The notes under the pieces were generated by a model, which was not told the DNA's origin, ran no database searches, and saw only the letters and a program-made list of their open reading frames with translations. Positions 33,328 to 40,681 of a stretch of 64,000 nucleotides of DNA are shown piece after piece (within the stretch, counting starts at the first letter, position 1; each line of letters opens with the position of its first letter). The stretch is from Flavobacterium zepuense. GTDB lineage: Bacteria > Bacteroidota > Bacteroidia > Flavobacteriales > Flavobacteriaceae. The position numbers and the translations under genes were made by a program. The stretch is taken from NCBI RefSeq assembly GCF_007097145.1, contig NZ_VJVZ01000009.1, positions 62,001-126,000 of the forward strand, in the 5' to 3' direction.

Positions 33328-34374
33328 ATGGCAAAATTAAATTTTGGGGGAGTTGAAGAAAACGTAGTAACCCGCGAAGAATATCCGTTAGATAAAGCAC
33401 AGCAAACATTAAAAGATGAGGTAGTTGCCGTTATAGGCTACGGCGTTCAGGGCCCGGGCCAGGCACTAAACCTTAAAGACAATGGCATTAGTGTAATTGT
33501 GGGTCAGCGTAAAAATTCTAAAAGCTGGGATAAAGCTGTTGCCGATGGATTTGTACCGGGCGAAACCCTTTTTGAAATTGAAGAAGCCCTGCAAAAAGGC
33601 ACTATTATATGTTACTTATTAAGCGATGCCGCACAAATAGAATACTGGCCGTTGGTAGAAAAATACCTTACTGCCGGTAAAGCATTGTACTTCTCACACG
33701 GATTCGGAATTACGTTTAACGACCAGACAAGCATCGTTCCACCTGAAAATGTGGACGTGTTTTTGGTTGCACCAAAAGGTTCGGGTACATCATTACGCAG
33801 AATGTTCCTTCAAAACCGTGGACTGAACAGCAGCTATGCAATCTTTCAGGATGCTACAGGTAAAGCGTTTGACAGGGTAGTATCGTTAGGTATTGCTATT
33901 GGTAGCGGTTACCTGTTTGAAACCAACTTCCAAAAAGAAGTATACAGCGACCTTACCGGAGAGCGTGGTACGCTTATGGGCGCTATCCAGGGTATTTTTG
34001 CGGCTCAGTACGATGTGCTTCGTAAAAAAGGGCACAGTCCATCGGAAGCATTTAACGAAACGGTTGAAGAGCTTACTCAGTCGCTTATGCCATTGGTAGC
34101 AGAGAATGGTATGGACTGGATGTATGCCAACTGTAGTACTACGGCCCAACGTGGTGCGTTAGACTGGTGGAAGCGTTTTAGAGATGCTACATCGCCAATT
34201 TTTGAAGAATTATACGATAGCGTTGCCACCGGTAAAGAGGCGGGCTACAGCATAGAAAGTAACAGTAAACCGGATTACCGTGTAGATCTTGATGCTGAGT
34301 TAGCCGAACTTCGCGACAGCGAAATGTGGCAGGCGGGCAAGACCGTGCGCAGCCTTAGGCCGGAAAATAACTAG
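33328..34374 (+). CDS. ilvC: Ketol-acid reductoisomerase (NADP+)
   Basis: The 348-residue enzyme isomerises and reduces acetolactate and acetohydroxybutyrate. The Rossmann motif is VIGYGVQGPGQALNLKDNG; the NADPH-binding loop is GQRKNSKSW; the knotted domain starts about residue 190 with the metal-binding SDLTGERGTLMGAIQGIFAAQYD segment and continues to FNETVEELTQSLMPLVAENG. It lacks the second C-terminal knot of the long E. coli form, so it is a single-knot enzyme with a sequence style near the eukaryotic group. A hairpin GATGCAA/TTGCATC (34381-34410) lies just past the stop. Confidence 0.96.
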   Translation: MAKLNFGGVEENVVTREEYPLDKAQQTLKDEVVAVIGYGVQGPGQALNLKDNGISVIVGQRKNSKSWDKAVADGFVPGETLFEIEEALQKGTIICYLLSDAAQIEYWPLVEKYLTAGKALYFSHGFGITFNDQTSIVPPENVDVFLVAPKGSGTSLRRMFLQNRGLNSSYAIFQDATGKAFDRVVSLGIAIGSGYLFETNFQKEVYSDLTGERGTLMGAIQGIFAAQYDVLRKKGHSPSEAFNETVEELTQSLMPLVAENGMDWMYANCSTTAQRGALDWWKRFRDATSPIFEELYDSVATGKEAGYSIESNSKPDYRVDLDAELAELRDSEMWQAGKTVRSLRPENN

Positions 34375-34420
34375 GCATTCGATGCAAGCGATTTAATTTC
34401 TAATTGCATCGCAACATAAT

Positions 34421-34487
34421 AACCTGCAAGGTCTCCAAGACCTTGTAGGTTTAATTAATACCTACATGGTTTTTAAAACCTTGCAGG
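34421..34487. repeat. CCTGCAAGG-family inverted repeat in the ilvC-ilvA gap
   Basis: Arms AACCTGCAAGG...CCTTGTAGGTTT (34421-34452) and ACCTACATGGTTT...AACCTTGCAGG (34460-34487) are a diverged copy of the 28-bp inverted repeat at 18200-18275. An ATG inside it (34466) opens the ilvA frame but is not a plausible start. Confidence 0.8.
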
Positions 34488-34501
34488 AAATCAAAAATAC
34501 T

Positions 34502-35767
34502 ATGAATACCCATTCTACAATATACTTTCCTGCTCTTGATGATGTTAAACGTGCTGCCGAAAGGCTTAAGCATGTAGTACACAAAACGCAGCTTTCGCCC
34601 AACCGTACGGCATCAGAAATGTATGATGCCAATATTTTATTTAAGCGCGAAGATTTGCAGCAGGTTAGGTCGTACAAAATAAGAGGTGCCTACAACAAAA
34701 TGGCAACACTCTCTGCAGCCGAACTGGCTCATGGAGTTGTGTGCGCCAGTGCAGGCAACCATGCCCAGGGTGTGGCGCTTGCCTGTAATAAAATGCAGTC
34801 GCACGGCACTATTTTTATGCCTACGCCCACGCCCAACCAAAAGCTGGACCAGGTAAAAATGTTTGGCGGCGAATTTGCCGATGTAGTTTTGGCAGGCGAT
34901 ACGTTTGATGAAGCTAAAGAAGCTGCGTTGCTGTACTGTGCCGAAAAAGGAGCGGTGTTTATCCATCCGTTTGATGATCCGTACATTATAGAAGGACAGG
35001 CAACAATAGCTTTAGAGATTTTAGAGCAGGCCCAGCAGCCTATAGATTATGTTTTTGTTCCCGTAGGCGGTGGCGGACTTGCGGCGGGTTTAAGCAGCGT
35101 TTTTAAGCAACTTTCGCCCAATACTAAGATAATAGGAGTGGAGCCTACCGGTGCGCCAAGTATGACTAAGGCGCTCGAAAAAGGCGAGACCGTTCACCTG
35201 GACCGTATCAACAAATTTGTAGATGGCGCTGCGGTGCAAAAAGTGGGTAGTTTTACGTTCGACATCTGTAAGCAGACCCTTAGCGATATGCTTTTGGTAG
35301 ATGAAGGCCGTATTTGCGAGGTAATACTATCGTTATACAATAAAGATGCTATTGTTATAGAGCCCGCAGGGGCGCTCTCGGTAGCGGCGTTGAGCCAGTA
35401 TAAAGCACAGATTAAAGGCAAAAATGTGGTGTGCATTATAAGCGGCAGTAATAACGATATTACCCGTATGGAAGAAATTAAGGAAGGTGCACTTTTGTAT
35501 GCCGGGCTAAAGCATTACTTTTTAGTGAAGTTTCCGCAAAGGCCGGGAGCATTACGTGAGTTTGTTATGAACGTTCTTGGCCCAACCGATGATATTGCCC
35601 ATTTTGAATACACCAAGAAAAACAGTAAAGAAAAAGGTACGGCTGTAGTGGGTATAGAACTTAGGGAAGCATCAGACTTTGATGTGCTTATCTCTAACAT
35701 GAAAAGCCTTGGATTTTTTGTAGATTATTTAAATGACAAACCCCACCTGCTTAACCTGCTGGTATGA
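34502..35767 (+). CDS. ilvA: Threonine dehydratase (biosynthetic)
   Basis: The 422-residue PLP enzyme deaminates threonine to 2-ketobutyrate, the entry to isoleucine. The PLP lysine lies in SYKIRGAYNKM, the phosphate-binding glycine loop in VPVGGGGLAAG and the SAGNHAQGVALAC motif is intact. The C terminus (about 335-422) holds one ACT-like regulatory domain rather than the two of the E. coli enzyme. I place the start at MNTHSTIYF; the ATG at 34466 lies in a palindromic repeat. It ends the operon: the next gene is convergent, 2 bases away. Confidence 0.95.
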   Translation: MNTHSTIYFPALDDVKRAAERLKHVVHKTQLSPNRTASEMYDANILFKREDLQQVRSYKIRGAYNKMATLSAAELAHGVVCASAGNHAQGVALACNKMQSHGTIFMPTPTPNQKLDQVKMFGGEFADVVLAGDTFDEAKEAALLYCAEKGAVFIHPFDDPYIIEGQATIALEILEQAQQPIDYVFVPVGGGGLAAGLSSVFKQLSPNTKIIGVEPTGAPSMTKALEKGETVHLDRINKFVDGAAVQKVGSFTFDICKQTLSDMLLVDEGRICEVILSLYNKDAIVIEPAGALSVAALSQYKAQIKGKNVVCIISGSNNDITRMEEIKEGALLYAGLKHYFLVKFPQRPGALREFVMNVLGPTDDIAHFEYTKKNSKEKGTAVVGIELREASDFDVLISNMKSLGFFVDYLNDKPHLLNLLV

Positions 35768-35769
35768 TG

Positions 35770-36501
35770 TTATTTAATAACAAGCATTTCTTTAGCAAGC
35801 TCTTTGTTTAAAAGGAATGGTACCATGCCTTCTAAAAATGCATTGTAGTTTAGGGCATAGCCTTTTTGATAATCGCCTTTTTGAAGCGATACCTGTACGC
35901 CAGCACGCTTAATGTCGGACACTTTTAGGTTCTCATCCAGGAAAAAGGTGGTTGGCAGCCCTAACGTGTGCTTAAGGATGCCTACGGTGCGTGAGTCGTT
36001 CTTGTAACTCTCGTGGGCGTAACATACCATTACACGGCTACTAAATTTTTTTGCTATCTTTTTAATATCGTGCTTGCGATCCCAAAACAGCACCACAAAC
36101 TGTACATCCTTACCATATTTTTGTGCAAGCTTGTTAATAGCGGGTATTTCGCCCTGTGTGGTTACACACCACGAAGCATAAGTAATAAATACAATGGGTT
36201 TTTTAATATCGGCAAGCTCTATTTTAGATTTCCCTACTTTAGATTTATTGATCCTTTTAAGGGTAAAATTATCAAATTTGGTACCTGCTAAACGGTATTG
36301 TACAAGAGAGTCGAATAAAAACTTGCCCCGCTCAATATCTCCGGTGCGGTAAGCATGTGCTGATTCTAATTTATACTTGCTAAGATTTATGCGGATTGCA
36401 TTACTAAACTGGGTGGTATCATTTAACGATAACGAGTCGCTCTGGCTAAAAAGGAAGAGTGGAAACAGCAGCGTAACAAGGTATAGTAATGATTTATTCA
36501 T
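35770..36501 (-). CDS. Thioredoxin-like (TlpA/redoxin-type) exported protein lacking the second active-site cysteine
   Basis: The 243-residue protein has a signal peptide (SLLYLVTLLFPLFLFSQ). The C-terminal half is a thioredoxin fold: KKPIVFITYASWCVTTQGEIPAINKLAQKYGKDVQFVVLFWD, and the cis-proline in TLGLPTTFFLDENLK. Where TlpA-type proteins have WCxxC, this one has WCVTT, so the second cysteine is missing. It could act as a monothiol protein, a structural relative or in a peptide bond-forming complex; no function can be claimed. The residues 20-105 form a family-specific N-terminal extension. It is convergent with ilvA. Confidence 0.85.
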   Translation of the reverse strand: MNKSLLYLVTLLFPLFLFSQSDSLSLNDTTQFSNAIRINLSKYKLESAHAYRTGDIERGKFLFDSLVQYRLAGTKFDNFTLKRINKSKVGKSKIELADIKKPIVFITYASWCVTTQGEIPAINKLAQKYGKDVQFVVLFWDRKHDIKKIAKKFSSRVMVCYAHESYKNDSRTVGILKHTLGLPTTFFLDENLKVSDIKRAGVQVSLQKGDYQKGYALNYNAFLEGMVPFLLNKELAKEMLVIK

Positions 36502-36805
36502 TTCGTATAAATAAGCACTATAAATTTATAAATTATAATTTAAACAACCATCTAATTATTAGATTATTATATATTAATTAAACGTTATAGTTATTTAAAG
36601 AAGAATGCTTACATAATAATCATGTTTCTTAATAAATCATCTATTATTCTTGTTAAATTTTACACATTTATTAGTGCTTGTTTTATTGTTTTTGTAAGAA
36701 AATTTAAAGATGGACGTCAGGTTTATAGCAGAAATTACTTTGAAGAATAAATTTATGCACGAAATAATATGCCAAACTGTAATGGGAATTATTTACTTTT
36801 ACCAA
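36502..36805. other. Very AT-rich non-coding stretch
   Basis: Contains mostly A/T tracts with ATTATTAGATTATTATATAT-like words. A frame opens at 36710 and runs into the next gene, but the conserved-looking protein begins later. Nothing else is recognisable. Confidence 0.5.
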
Positions 36806-37018
36806 ATGATGAAAGATCTTCAAAACCTGTATGTGGCCCAGCATGGCAACAAGGTTGTTGTTTTTGGCACTAATTTAAAAGACTTTATACTATCGTTAAA
36901 CAGTATAGTGCCTAACCTTAAGCCCTACATGTTTTATTACCGTGCCTTTAAAAAATTAGATTACATAGAGCACAAGCGCCTGGACGGGAGTATAATTTAC
37001 ATACAAAAAGTACTGTAG
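36806..37018 (+). CDS. Small cytoplasmic protein, unknown function
   Basis: The protein starts MMKDLQNLYVAQHGNKVVVF and ends SIIYIQKVL (70 residues). An upstream ATG at 36710 would add 32 residues with less regular composition. TACTTTTA, close to the -7 consensus, ends 4 bases before 36806 and favours the short form. The chain has a beta-hairpin, a central helix (NLKDFILSLNSI) and late strands. No signal peptide. The family is not recognised. Confidence 0.6.
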   Translation: MMKDLQNLYVAQHGNKVVVFGTNLKDFILSLNSIVPNLKPYMFYYRAFKKLDYIEHKRLDGSIIYIQKVL

Positions 37019-37080
37019 ATTAGTTCTTTCGGTGAGAGATGCAGTTGTTTCTAAAAGCTACAAGTAGTTTTTTACCTTAA

Positions 37081-37395
37081 CTAAAGAATGTCTATAAGTT
37101 CTTTTTGATAGTATTTGTAAACATCGGGTATAGCGAGTACAATTAGTTTGCTGCCGTGCTTGCTGCTTGTATATTGTTTTACTGCTTTTGAGTGGCTGTG
37201 CTCCATAACAAAAATAATGTCAGCCCAAGTTAACAGTTCCTCTGTTACAGGATTTGTACCTTCTTTTTCGCAGAGTTTTATATTTGTGCCGCACGATTTA
37301 AAATTTAGCTCAGGGTATACCGTGCTAAAATAATCTTCGGCTGTTTTAGACCGTTGCTTATTTGCTGAACACACAAAAAGGATATTTTGGCTCAT
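37081..37395 (-). CDS. Low-molecular-weight protein-tyrosine-phosphatase-like protein
   Basis: The 104-residue protein opens with the LMW-PTP P-loop: ILFVCSANKQRSKTAEDYF, where CSANKQR supplies CX5R followed by the usual serine. Mid-sequence WADIIFVMEHSH and the late IPDVY (counterpart of the DP general acid) fit the family. It is about 45 residues shorter than typical LMW-PTPs (about 150) and seems to lack the middle loop region. Activity on protein phosphotyrosine or a small arsenate-reductase-like role are both possible. Confidence 0.8.
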   Translation of the reverse strand: MSQNILFVCSANKQRSKTAEDYFSTVYPELNFKSCGTNIKLCEKEGTNPVTEELLTWADIIFVMEHSHSKAVKQYTSSKHGSKLIVLAIPDVYKYYQKELIDIL

Positions 37396-37462
37396 GAAAT
37401 AACAAGGAGATATTAGTTACTCTATTTATTTTCAAAGATACTCATTCCTGAATTCCTCAAAA

Positions 37463-37487
37463 CAAAAAGCCACCCCTAAGGATGGCT
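37463..37487 (-). terminator. Terminator after the GH16 gene
   Basis: On the minus strand AGCCATCC pairs with GGGTGGCT (one G-U), 4-base loop, followed by TTTTTGTTTT. It lies 21 bases past the stop. Confidence 0.8.
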
Positions 37488-37507
37488 CTACTATAATTTG
37501 CTTAAAA

Positions 37508-38620
37508 TCAATTTCGGGTGTACACCCTAACATAATCTATAAGTGTAGTGCATGGGAAGATTGCTTCGGGCACAATAGCGCCGCCATAGCTGTTGGTATC
37601 GTTACCACCCACACCCGCCGAAAGTATAAAATAAAACTTGTGCATAAACGGCTGCCATTCGTTAAAATGGTTGGTGTACTCTGATTTCATTACGTTTTTA
37701 CCGTTTATGGTAACGGTGTTTTTAATGTCCTGGCCATCGGCTGCGTTGTTAAATGCGGCGCCATCGTTCATGTAATTTATATGGTACACGTGCTCATCAA
37801 TACTAAACTCAATACGATCGGTATACCAGTCTATCCTGTATAGGTGATAGCTGCCACTGCCTGTGTTAGGCGTATTAGCAGCAACCGGCCATCCGCCGAA
37901 TTCAGGGTCTGTGTCAGGTTTTTGCTGCTCGGCATAATTATAGTATGCCCCCATGTGGCCGTGATTCCAGCTCTGGAACTGGTTGTTTTCCCAAAACCAG
38001 GCGTAGTGTACGCTGCCCAGGTTAGCAAAAGGTATAGCGCCCACATACTCCATAACATCAATCTCGCCACCCTGAGGCCACATAATATAGCTTTGGTCAG
38101 CCGGTTTTTCGGCAGGCATCATCCAGAAGGCAAAGCCCTGGCCTTTGTATTTAACGTCACGAGCCCAAATGCGCGCCTCAATGCGCGTACCCGGCCCGGC
38201 CGAAAATTTAGTATTGGTGTTAATGCGCCCGCTGGTATAATTGCGGTCCATGTAGGTTTCTTTGCGGGTAGTTATGGCAAGGGCACCTTCGGTAGTTGGG
38301 GTAGCGGCTATAAGGCTCACGTTTTCCGGCCTGTCGGTAGCGCGGTCTAACTGTCCGGTACCAAAATCGCCGTTAACGCCTGTGCCGGTCTCGTAAGCCC
38401 ATTTTGTGGCATCAAGGGTAGTGCCTTCAAACTCGTCGTTCCAAAGCAGTGTATAGCCGCTGTAATTAGTAACTACAGGAACCAACGGAGTTTCCGGTAC
38501 AGGTTCAGGATCCGGGTCTATTACAACGGGTGGGGTAGGGGTTGGTTCGGCAGATGAATCATCGCTGCCGCAGCCCGCCAGTACAGCGAGCACAAAAAAT
38601 GCGCTAAAAATGCGTTTCAT
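37508..38620 (-). CDS. Glycoside hydrolase family 16 lipoprotein (beta-glucanase/laminarinase-like)
   Basis: I take the start at MKRIFSAFFV (370 residues); the frame's upstream Met at 38686 would hide the signal. A lipobox LAGC (cysteine 17) is followed by a Pro/Asp-rich linker (TPTPPVVIDPDPEPVPETP). The GH16 domain runs from about residue 56: YTLLWNDEFEGTTLD, the catalytic ExDxxE as EIDVME (186-191), and SYHLYRIDWYTDRIEFSIDEH. It should cleave beta-1,3 or beta-1,4 linked glucans or similar polysaccharides at the cell surface. No SusC/D genes are adjacent. Confidence 0.92.
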   Translation of the reverse strand: MKRIFSAFFVLAVLAGCGSDDSSAEPTPTPPVVIDPDPEPVPETPLVPVVTNYSGYTLLWNDEFEGTTLDATKWAYETGTGVNGDFGTGQLDRATDRPENVSLIAATPTTEGALAITTRKETYMDRNYTSGRINTNTKFSAGPGTRIEARIWARDVKYKGQGFAFWMMPAEKPADQSYIMWPQGGEIDVMEYVGAIPFANLGSVHYAWFWENNQFQSWNHGHMGAYYNYAEQQKPDTDPEFGGWPVAANTPNTGSGSYHLYRIDWYTDRIEFSIDEHVYHINYMNDGAAFNNAADGQDIKNTVTINGKNVMKSEYTNHFNEWQPFMHKFYFILSAGVGGNDTNSYGGAIVPEAIFPCTTLIDYVRVYTRN

Positions 38621-38793
38621 AAAAATGTGAATTTGGGTTATAGAATAATTGGATTTGGAAAAGTTTATTATAAAATGGATAAACAAATATAAGTAAAAAT
38701 AGCTTTTACTATATCGGTTTCGGTATTTTATATAATTGATTTAGTGAGAAGAATAGTGTGGTTTTTACACAAAAACTATGATGTAAGGCTTGG

Positions 38794-39147
38794 TTATTGA
38801 TGGTATTTAGCAATAAGAGCTTTTACCTCAGTTTTTAATTTTGGCAGATGGTTAATTAAAATTGACCAGATATTTTCATCCGAAATATTATCATAGGCGT
38901 GTATAACCTGATTTCGTAAACCGATTATAGCTTTAGAGTTTGTTATTTTTGCTGCGAGGCTTTCATCGCGTGTGATGATCCTGTTAACTGCTTCGCCAAT
39001 AATTTCTAAATCGCGCTCAACAGCACGTTTAAGCATTGTATTTTGCTTGTAGGTAAAGAAATTCTTTTCAGAATTTTCAAAGTAGCTTTCTATTTCATCT
39101 ATAGCAGCCGAAATATCAAAAAGCCATTTTAATATCCTCTCATCCAT
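38794..39147 (-). CDS. hepT: HepT-like toxin (HEPN domain ribonuclease)
   Basis: The 117-residue all-helical protein carries the HEPN motif RX4HXY as RNQVIHAY (about residues 86-93) in GLRNQVIHAYDNISDENIW. The HepT family cleaves RNA unless modified by its partner. It overlaps the upstream mntA by 8 bases. In characterised HepT/MntA modules the antitoxin transfers AMP to the tyrosine of this motif; that tyrosine is present here. So the system looks intact. Confidence 0.92.
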   Translation of the reverse strand: MDERILKWLFDISAAIDEIESYFENSEKNFFTYKQNTMLKRAVERDLEIIGEAVNRIITRDESLAAKITNSKAIIGLRNQVIHAYDNISDENIWSILINHLPKLKTEVKALIAKYHQ

Positions 39148-39439
39148 AAACCAGTTCTTTGCTTTTATTTATAGAATTAATAAGGATAGGATTTTTTAGT
39201 GTTTGCTCTTCTATAAGGTCAACCTCTCTGCCAAATAAGTTTTTTAGCTTGGTTTTAAAATTTATATAATTATCAAAATAGACGGCAAGGTCTATGGCTT
39301 TAAACTTTACCAAAAAATCTATATCGCTTTTATCATTAAAATTTGAAGTTACCGCCGACCCAAAAAGATACATCCTGTCTACATTGTGGGTGTAGCACAG
39401 GCTCTTTAAACTGTCGATATGTTCTTCAATTAATTTCAT
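39140..39439 (-). CDS. mntA: MntA-like minimal nucleotidyltransferase antitoxin
   Basis: The 99-residue protein has the minimal nucleotidyltransferase signature GSX10DXD as FGSAVTSNFNDKSDIDFLV (about residues 26-44), with the third acidic residue likely in REVDLIEE. It lies upstream of hepT and the two overlap. MntA-type proteins neutralise HepT by adding AMP residues. It forms a toxin-antitoxin or abortive-infection module; no other defence genes lie around it. Confidence 0.92.
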   Translation of the reverse strand: MKLIEEHIDSLKSLCYTHNVDRMYLFGSAVTSNFNDKSDIDFLVKFKAIDLAVYFDNYINFKTKLKNLFGREVDLIEEQTLKNPILINSINKSKELVYG

Positions 39440-39491
39440 AGATCAAATATAGTTAAAATTATCAGATACAGATAACTCGGGTAAATCCTAT

Positions 39492-39514
39492 AAAAAAACC
39501 GCCATAAAGGCGGT
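39492..39514 (-). terminator. Terminator after the TPR protein gene
   Basis: ACCGCC (39498-39503) pairs with GGCGGT (39509-39514); on the minus strand it is followed by a 7-base T-run. Confidence 0.8.
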
Positions 39515-39521
39515 CCGTATT

Positions 39522-40061
39522 TTAATATCTTCTCATTTGGGGCACAGGCCCTTTTTTAAGGTTGGCCTTCATCATTGCAACCTGGTCTTTCAGCATTCCC
39601 TGTTTGTCCAGTTTCTTAACTTCGGTAAGCAGGGCAGTAGCTTCTATCTTACGTCCTTTAGATATTGCAATACCTGCAAGGTTAAGTTTAGCCATTGCCA
39701 TATCCTGATCCATATTAAGGCCAAGGGTAACCGCTTTTTTAAGGTGCTTCTCGGCTTCCTTAAGGTTGGTCTGGCTTAGCATAAGGCCTTTAAGGTAGTG
39801 GTAATAGCCTTCCTGTTTTTGTACAAGGGCAGTGTGTGGCTCTTTAATTTTATCAAGCCATTTGTTGGCGCCGTCAAAATCCTGTTTCCTTAATTTAAGG
39901 AACGCAAGAATAATAAATTCGTTCTTAAAATATAGTAATACAAAAATACCTGCCAGTAAAAGCAGGAAAATGCCGTTACCAATGTTGCTTTCTGTAAACT
40001 GCCATACGGCTATAATAACGGTTAAAGCGGTAAGAACCAGCTTAAAGATTTTATTAAACAT
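39522..40061 (-). CDS. Membrane-anchored TPR-repeat protein
   Basis: The 179-residue protein has two N-terminal hydrophobic helices (IFKLVLTALTVIIAVWQF and GIFLLLLAGIFVLLYF), then TPR-like helix pairs (GANKWLDKIKEPHTALVQKQEGYYHYLKGLMLSQTNLKEAEKHLKKAVTLG, MAMAKLNLAGIAISKGRKIEATALLTEV). It is likely an inner-membrane scaffold with the TPRs in the cytoplasm. A TACCTTTG box lies at 40087-40094 on the minus strand. The gene is divergent from rpmH. The exact partner is unknown. Confidence 0.85.
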   Translation of the reverse strand: MFNKIFKLVLTALTVIIAVWQFTESNIGNGIFLLLLAGIFVLLYFKNEFIILAFLKLRKQDFDGANKWLDKIKEPHTALVQKQEGYYHYLKGLMLSQTNLKEAEKHLKKAVTLGLNMDQDMAMAKLNLAGIAISKGRKIEATALLTEVKKLDKQGMLKDQVAMMKANLKKGPVPQMRRY

Positions 40062-40086
40062 AGTGATTGTTGTATTTTTGCGGTTG

Positions 40087-40094
40087 CAAAGGTA
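40087..40094 (-). promoter_or_regulatory. -7 box TACCTTTG for the TPR protein gene
   Basis: Read on the minus strand, TACCTTTG matches TAnnTTTG and ends 25 bases before the ATG at 40061. Confidence 0.6.
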
Positions 40095-40131
40095 GTAAAT
40101 TCCAATAAAAAAATATTTTTTTAAAAACTAC

Positions 40132-40161
40132 TTGTGCAAAAAAAAAACCTTTGTATATTTG
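40132..40161 (+). promoter_or_regulatory. Promoter of rpmH (TTG-N19-TATATTTG)
   Basis: TTG at 40132-40134 and TATATTTG at 40154-40161 are 19 bases apart and match both parts of the Bacteroidota sigma-A promoter. The same TTG-N19 spacing is found upstream of the CotH gene. The predicted leader of rpmH is about 70 bases. Confidence 0.8.
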
Positions 40162-40237
40162 CACTCGGTTTTAAGGGCGGCTATATCCCTGAATCCCAAA
40201 GATAAGATATTTCAACAAGATTTAAAGATACAAAGCA

Positions 40238-40399
40238 ATGAGTAAGAGAACATTTCAACCATCGAAAAGAAAAAGAAGAAATAAGCACGGTTTTATGGAC
40301 AGGATGGCTTCTGCCAACGGAAGAAAAGTGCTTGCTCGCAGAAGGGCTAAAGGACGTCATAAACTAACTGTTTCTAGCGAACCAAGGCATAAAAAATAA
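40238..40399 (+). CDS. rpmH: 50S ribosomal protein L34
   Basis: The 53-residue protein [19 protein letters not shown]... is typical bacterial L34: [10 protein letters not shown] at the N terminus, [27 protein letters not shown] in the middle. It is a structural part of the large ribosomal subunit. An optimal promoter lies upstream and a strong terminator at 40421. rnpA and yidC, often next to rpmH in other phyla, are absent here; the next gene is carB. Confidence 0.98.
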
Positions 40400-40420
40400 T
40401 GTTTATATTAAACATACATA

Positions 40421-40454
40421 AAGGTGTTACTTATTTTTAGTAACGCCTTTTTTT
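40421..40454 (+). terminator. Terminator after rpmH
   Basis: AAGGTGTTACT (40421-40431) pairs with AGTAACGCCTT (40439-40449) with one G-U pair, followed by TTTTT. Confidence 0.85.
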
Positions 40455-40463
40455 ATACCCAGG

Positions 40464-40592
40464 CCTCACCCCAGCCCTCTCCAAAGGAGAGGGAGCAGCT
40501 ACACTCCTGTGTTACAGGTGCTGCATAAGTTGTTGATACCAACAATATCCGTACAGGCTCCCCTCTCTTTTGGAGAGGGGTTGGGGGTGAGG
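40464..40592. repeat. CCTCACCCC-type inverted repeat
   Basis: CCTCACCCCAGCCCTCTCC (40464-40482) and GGAGAGGGGTTGGGGGTGAGG (40572-40592) are inverted copies of a repeat found across many genomes. Inside, further palindromes GGAGAGGG and CCCTCTC occur. It fills the gap between rpmH and the carB promoter; a solo palindrome CCTCTC...GAGAGG of the same sort lies at 28712. Confidence 0.75.
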
Positions 40593-40624
40593 TCAGAAGA
40601 GCCTTAATATCAAGGAAAAAAACG

Positions 40625-40632
40625 TAAATTTG
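40625..40632 (+). promoter_or_regulatory. -7 box TAAATTTG for carB
   Basis: Matches TAnnTTTG; 49 bases before the carB ATG. No TTG at the 19-base distance. Confidence 0.55.
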
Positions 40633-40681
40633 CACCGTGTTTCACTTGTGGAACTTTTTAATATAACTACAATACACAAAA

